Assembly: GCA_018644745.1 (NCBI GenBank)
Contig: JABGPX010000261.1
Location: forward strand, 1 to 8,979
Origin: Spirochaetales bacterium
Lineage (GTDB): Bacteria > Spirochaetota > Spirochaetia > ARS1246
Direction: 5' to 3'
Length of the DNA stretch: 8,979 nucleotides
Position numbers and translations under genes: made by a program. Below, piece by piece: positions 5,992-8,979 of the stretch; position 1 is the first letter of the stretch, and each line of letters opens with the position of its first letter. The notes under the pieces are model-generated. The model searched no databases. It had not been told where the DNA came from and was given only the letters and a program-made list of their open reading frames with translations.

Positions 5992-6861
5992 ATGAGAATG
6001 CAGTTATTGGGAACAGCAGGCGGAGACTTCCCGCGGGTTGACGATTTGGAGGACAATTTTGCCTATCTTCCTCGGGTGCGGGCGCTAGGCGGGAGAAATC
6101 TGCGCCGACCCGCACAAGCGGTAATATCACCGGATATTCTGATTGACTATTTTGACGGCCGGCAATTGGAAAAATTCGACATAACACCTGAGTCGATAAA
6201 ACACCTTTTCATTACACATGGTCACTGGGATCATTGCCGGCCCAAGAAAGTTCTGGAGTTTGCCGCCGGTCTGCCTCATCAACTGCAAGTGTATGGCAAT
6301 AACATGGTAATTGAAGCGCTAAAGTTTGCAGATACCTATAATTTTAATTCCTCCAACGGCAGATTTACCCTTCGAGAAGCCCACACTGATATTGGTTTCC
6401 ATGAGCTGAAACCGGGGCAGTCATTCAATATCGGAGACACTACCATTGTGGCGGTACACTCAAATCATTCTATCAATAAAATCCCTCATATGATCATGAC
6501 CGAGCAAAGCCTCAACTATGTGTTTGTGCGGGACGGGAAAACAGTTTTTTATGGACTCGATTCGTCATACCCGTTTCCTTTAACCGTTGAGTGTCTTCGT
6601 CAGTTCGATGTTGACGTTGCCGTCCTCGATGCGACTTTCGGACAGTGGCCGATTGATCCTGTAAAATCAGGTCACCACAACCTCGATATGCTTGCAGAGA
6701 CAATAAAGGAGTTTCGTGAAGCCGGAATATTTCACGAGAAAACAATCCTGTTGGCATCACATATCGCGCTGGTGGAAATATTACCTTATGACGACCTTAA
6801 GGATGAAGCTGCGAAAAGGGGAATGACCCTTGCTTATGACGGCATGGTTATTGACATATAG
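5992..6861 (+). CDS. PhnP-like MBL-fold metallo-hydrolase
   Basis: This 289-residue protein has the metallo-beta-lactamase signature THGHWDH (75-81; H76, H78, D80, H81). Likely further metal ligands are H156 or H159 (VAVHSNHS), D190 in FYGLDSSYPF and H257 in LLASHIA. The layout resembles the PhnP/RNase Z-like branch (COG1235), whose members hydrolyse phosphodiesters, cyclic phosphates or lactone-like substrates. PhnP itself opens a cyclic ribose phosphate, but no phosphonate genes are here, so that function should not be assumed. The N-terminus, LLGTAGGDFPR (5-15), has the strand-and-Gly start of the fold. It is cytoplasmic, with no signal peptide. The AAGGGAGAAG site (5975-5984) supports the ATG at 5992. 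It lies 24 bases after the aldolase gene and ends the operon, 45 bases from the convergent secreted-protein gene. I see no convincing terminator between them. Confidence 0.88.
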   Translation: MRMQLLGTAGGDFPRVDDLEDNFAYLPRVRALGGRNLRRPAQAVISPDILIDYFDGRQLEKFDITPESIKHLFITHGHWDHCRPKKVLEFAAGLPHQLQVYGNNMVIEALKFADTYNFNSSNGRFTLREAHTDIGFHELKPGQSFNIGDTTIVAVHSNHSINKIPHMIMTEQSLNYVFVRDGKTVFYGLDSSYPFPLTVECLRQFDVDVAVLDATFGQWPIDPVKSGHHNLDMLAETIKEFREAGIFHEKTILLASHIALVEILPYDDLKDEAAKRGMTLAYDGMVIDI

Positions 6862-6906
6862 CTCACAAGCTCTCGTCGGTCGGTCACTTCAGGAATGCCC
6901 ACGCGG

Positions 6907-7536
6907 CTAGAACGATCCCCAGGTAAACCTTACGCCAAAATTGGGAACCAGCAATGGAAGGACAGGCGGATCTGAAAAGGTAAACGCAAAGATACCTGAT
7001 ACTCCTGCATACACGGAAATCAGCATTATGCGGTTAATTGTGAGTCCGGCTTCTGCATCGATATTTCCATAAAGCGCTGCTGTTCCAATCGAGTAGTCTG
7101 TGAGTTTATCTGAGGGAGGATGTGATCTTTGTCTGACCGAAATTCCGCCGGCACCAAATCGAGTATTCAGGGCGAGAACTATTGGACCCGCGGAGGCCTG
7201 GGTGCCTAGAATTAAACCACCGAATCCTCCGGCTAATCCTAGCAACTCTACATCATAAATCGGTAAGACTTTTGAGATACCGCCGCTCAGAAAACCAAAA
7301 CCAAATCCGCCAATCTTGAATTTGTAGTAGCTCACTCCATAGCCGAATCCGCCAAATCCGGCGATCGATCCGGAAGATACATTAAGCCATTCTTCTCCGG
7401 ATAGAAGCCGGGCAAGTGCCGGGATACCGTCGGATCCGGCATTTCCAATATATTCAAATCCGCCGCCGCCCTCGGCAACTGCCGACAAAGGAGCCATGAG
7501 AATGAGAGCGGCCGTCATCAGTGTTACTTTTTTCAT
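6907..7536 (-). CDS. Gly/Phe-rich secreted, probably outer-membrane, protein of unknown function
   Basis: The first 21 residues of this 209-residue protein are a clear Sec signal peptide: MKK, a hydrophobic core, and an AVA/E cleavage site after residue 21. There is no lipobox cysteine. The mature protein starts with GGGGF and is rich in Gly alternating with aromatic residues, for example GGFGYGVSYYKFKIGG and GFGFGF in the region about 61-85. It ends in an aromatic strand closing with Phe (GVRFTWGSF), like many outer-membrane beta-barrels. Several alternating strands and Gly-rich turns fit a small barrel or a beta-rich surface protein. I recognise no named family. A GGGGGA Shine-Dalgarno (7541-7546, - strand) lies four bases before the ATG. 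It is divergent from the dCache-GGDEF gene, across 126 bases, and convergent with the MBL operon. Confidence 0.75.
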   Translation of the reverse strand: MKKVTLMTAALILMAPLSAVAEGGGGFEYIGNAGSDGIPALARLLSGEEWLNVSSGSIAGFGGFGYGVSYYKFKIGGFGFGFLSGGISKVLPIYDVELLGLAGGFGGLILGTQASAGPIVLALNTRFGAGGISVRQRSHPPSDKLTDYSIGTAALYGNIDAEAGLTINRIMLISVYAGVSGIFAFTFSDPPVLPLLVPNFGVRFTWGSF

Positions 7537-7540
7537 TTGT

Positions 7541-7546
7541 TCCCCC
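7541..7546 (-). promoter_or_regulatory. Shine-Dalgarno site of the Gly/Phe-rich secreted protein
   Basis: GGGGGA on the - strand sits four bases before the ATG at 7536, so the signal peptide is in the translated product. Further upstream, an AT-rich TATATAG (about 7553-7559) could be a -10 box, but no good -35 at 16-18 bases is visible. Confidence 0.5.
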
Positions 7547-7662
7547 TACAACTATATAATGATTAAGAATGGATTTTTTGTCACTCAAACGTATCAAATG
7601 TGGGTTTTCCGATGTGCCCTTAGCTTGATTCTGCTCTTGCCGGGAACTACATTACAAAGTCT

Positions 7663-8979
7663 ATGACGTTTCGAAACAAATATCTAATGCCGCGCGTATT
7701 TGTGTATTTCGCGGCGGCGACAATAGCCCTGAGCGTGCTTAGCTTCGCTTTCTTTGCGGTATTTTTTCAAACACGAAAGGCTGAGTACGAACAAAGCGCC
7801 CTCATGGATGCGAGATACACCTCAAATGCCCAGAGCATCTCGATGACTGAGATTCTCAACAACGTTCTCGCCGATTTACTGTATCTCTCAGACGCATACG
7901 AGACCCGAACTACGCAGTTCCCGCAAGAAGAGCTCAAGGATATGCTGGCTGCGGATTTCCTCCTCTATTGCCAGAGGAAAAAGATATATGATCAGATTCG
8001 AGTAGTTGATATAAATGGTATGGAGCAGATTCGGGTAAATTATAACAGCGGCTACCCATCAATTGTGCCCAGGGCGGAACTGCAGGATAAAAGCGGCAGA
8101 TATTATTTCGATGAATCAATCGTTTTGGGCGAGCACTCCTTATACCTTTCGCCGATTGATTTAAACGTAGAAAACGGTGTTATCGAAGTTCCGAATAAGC
8201 CGATGCTGCGTATCGCAAAACCTCTATTCGTGAATGGCGAGAAGAAAGGAGTAATCATTTTAAACTTCCTGGCGAAGGAATTTCTTGAGAATACTTTCTC
8301 ATTAAATATCGGTCAGTTCAGAGGATCGCAGCATATATTAAATCGGGACTCATATATTTTGCGTTACGATCGAAACCCGGATCTCGAGTTTGCGTTTATG
8401 TATCCTGAGCGGGAACAGATAACATTCAAAGATCTCTACCCGGAAGAAAATGAAGCTGTTTTTGCGTCGATGTCAGGAAGTCTCAGATCCAATTTCGGCC
8501 TGTTCGTCTGGGAGACAATCGCTCCGATTACGGACATCCTTACCGGAGAACCGGATTATCGTTTTGTGCCATACGTGAATTATGGAAATGAATATTTTTG
8601 GAAGCTTGTATTCATTATTGATGATAAAAACCTCTCTGCCGCACTTGCTGAACTGCGCCAAGGCTTTGGGCGGCTTTACTTGACCATACTCGGACCGATC
8701 ATTGTCATTTCCGCGCTCGCTGCCTGGCTTGTGAACAGAAACAGAGACTACCGGATCCAGATTGAACGCATGGCTCAGTATGACGGCCTGACCGGCCTTC
8801 CAAACCGGCAGCTGCTGGAGGATATCGGAGAAAAACAGCTGGCATTAGCTCAGCGGCAAAAATCGCTGGTCGGTATTCTCTTCCTCGATTTGGACGGCTT
8901 CAAGCAGGTAAACGACACCCGAGGGCACGCGGCAGGCGATGAAATACTGCGCGAGATGGGTAGGCGTATTCCCGCGGTT
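7663..8979 (+). CDS. Membrane dCache-type sensor with GGDEF diguanylate cyclase domain (3' end cut off)
   Basis: The frame is open for 439 codons from ATG 7663 to the window end. Upstream the frame runs back to a TAG at 7621 with no other ATG, GTG or TTG, so 7663 is the first possible start, although its ribosome binding site is poor. Residues about 11-35 form a first membrane helix. About 36-335 are an extracytoplasmic sensor of the double-Cache kind, with YDQIRVVDINGMEQIRVN (109-126) resembling the QxR..D..G.E.xR pattern of such sensors. A second helix lies at about 338-357. The GGDEF domain begins with YDGLTGLPNR (373-382) and continues with FLDLDGFKQVND (407-418; D409 in the metal/GTP-binding site) and HAAGDEIL (422-429). 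It would make cyclic di-GMP in response to a small periplasmic ligand. The GG(D/E)EF loop, the inhibitory site and any EAL domain lie beyond the window, so activity cannot be judged. Confidence 0.88.
   Translation, partial: MTFRNKYLMPRVFVYFAAATIALSVLSFAFFAVFFQTRKAEYEQSALMDARYTSNAQSISMTEILNNVLADLLYLSDAYETRTTQFPQEELKDMLAADFLLYCQRKKIYDQIRVVDINGMEQIRVNYNSGYPSIVPRAELQDKSGRYYFDESIVLGEHSLYLSPIDLNVENGVIEVPNKPMLRIAKPLFVNGEKKGVIILNFLAKEFLENTFSLNIGQFRGSQHILNRDSYILRYDRNPDLEFAFMYPEREQITFKDLYPEENEAVFASMSGSLRSNFGLFVWETIAPITDILTGEPDYRFVPYVNYGNEYFWKLVFIIDDKNLSAALAELRQGFGRLYLTILGPIIVISALAAWLVNRNRDYRIQIERMAQYDGLTGLPNRQLLEDIGEKQLALAQRQKSLVGILFLDLDGFKQVNDTRGHAAGDEILREMGRRIPAV

Noticed and set aside
7561..7662. 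Possible c-di-GMP riboswitch in the leader of the GGDEF gene
   Set aside because: I looked for the conserved GEMM-type core and its paired stems and found no match; the stretch shows no strong paired structure.

Overview
The window is about 9 kb of bacterial chromosome of moderate GC with ordinary bacterial gene structure. It holds no rRNA, tRNA, CRISPR array, insertion sequence or phage gene. The gene mix suggests a free-living Gram-negative bacterium, and a spirochaete would fit: a Gly/Phe-rich secreted protein ending in Phe, a dCache-GGDEF sensor, an RNHCP protein coupled to rsgA, and a catabolic cluster with a beta-helix protein. That taxonomic guess is inference only; no marker gene settles it.

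Left part (1-2558, mostly + strand). The window opens with the last 21 codons of a gene whose end looks like a response-regulator receiver domain. A 347-base gene-free stretch follows. It carries a near-consensus sigma70-type promoter (86-114), a perfect Shine-Dalgarno sequence and a 10-codon ORF (148-180). Next come an RNHCP zinc-ribbon protein (414-800) and the ribosome-assembly GTPase RsgA (797-1891), overlapping by 4 bases, then a Crp/Fnr-type regulator (1935-2558). The last three may form one transcription unit.

Middle part (2604-6861). A divergent pair of units shares a 134-base intergenic region. To the left, on the - strand, is a parallel beta-helix protein with no signal peptide. To the right is a tight three-gene operon: an amidohydrolase-2 family metal hydrolase, a DHDPS/N-acetylneuraminate-lyase family Schiff-base aldolase or dehydratase, and a PhnP-like metallo-beta-lactamase-fold hydrolase. 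Together they look like a small cytoplasmic pathway that opens, hydrolyses and cleaves a sugar acid or related carbonyl compound. No transporter or kinase is present to name the substrate. An imperfect inverted repeat between the two units is a candidate operator.

Right part (6907-8979). A secreted Gly/Phe-rich protein, probably outer-membrane, lies on the - strand. Divergent from it is a membrane-bound sensor with a periplasmic Cache-type domain and a GGDEF diguanylate cyclase domain. The window ends before its catalytic GG(D/E)EF loop. The best candidate for something undescribed is the beta-helix/amidohydrolase/aldolase/MBL cluster, followed by the leader-like small ORF and the RNHCP-RsgA coupling.
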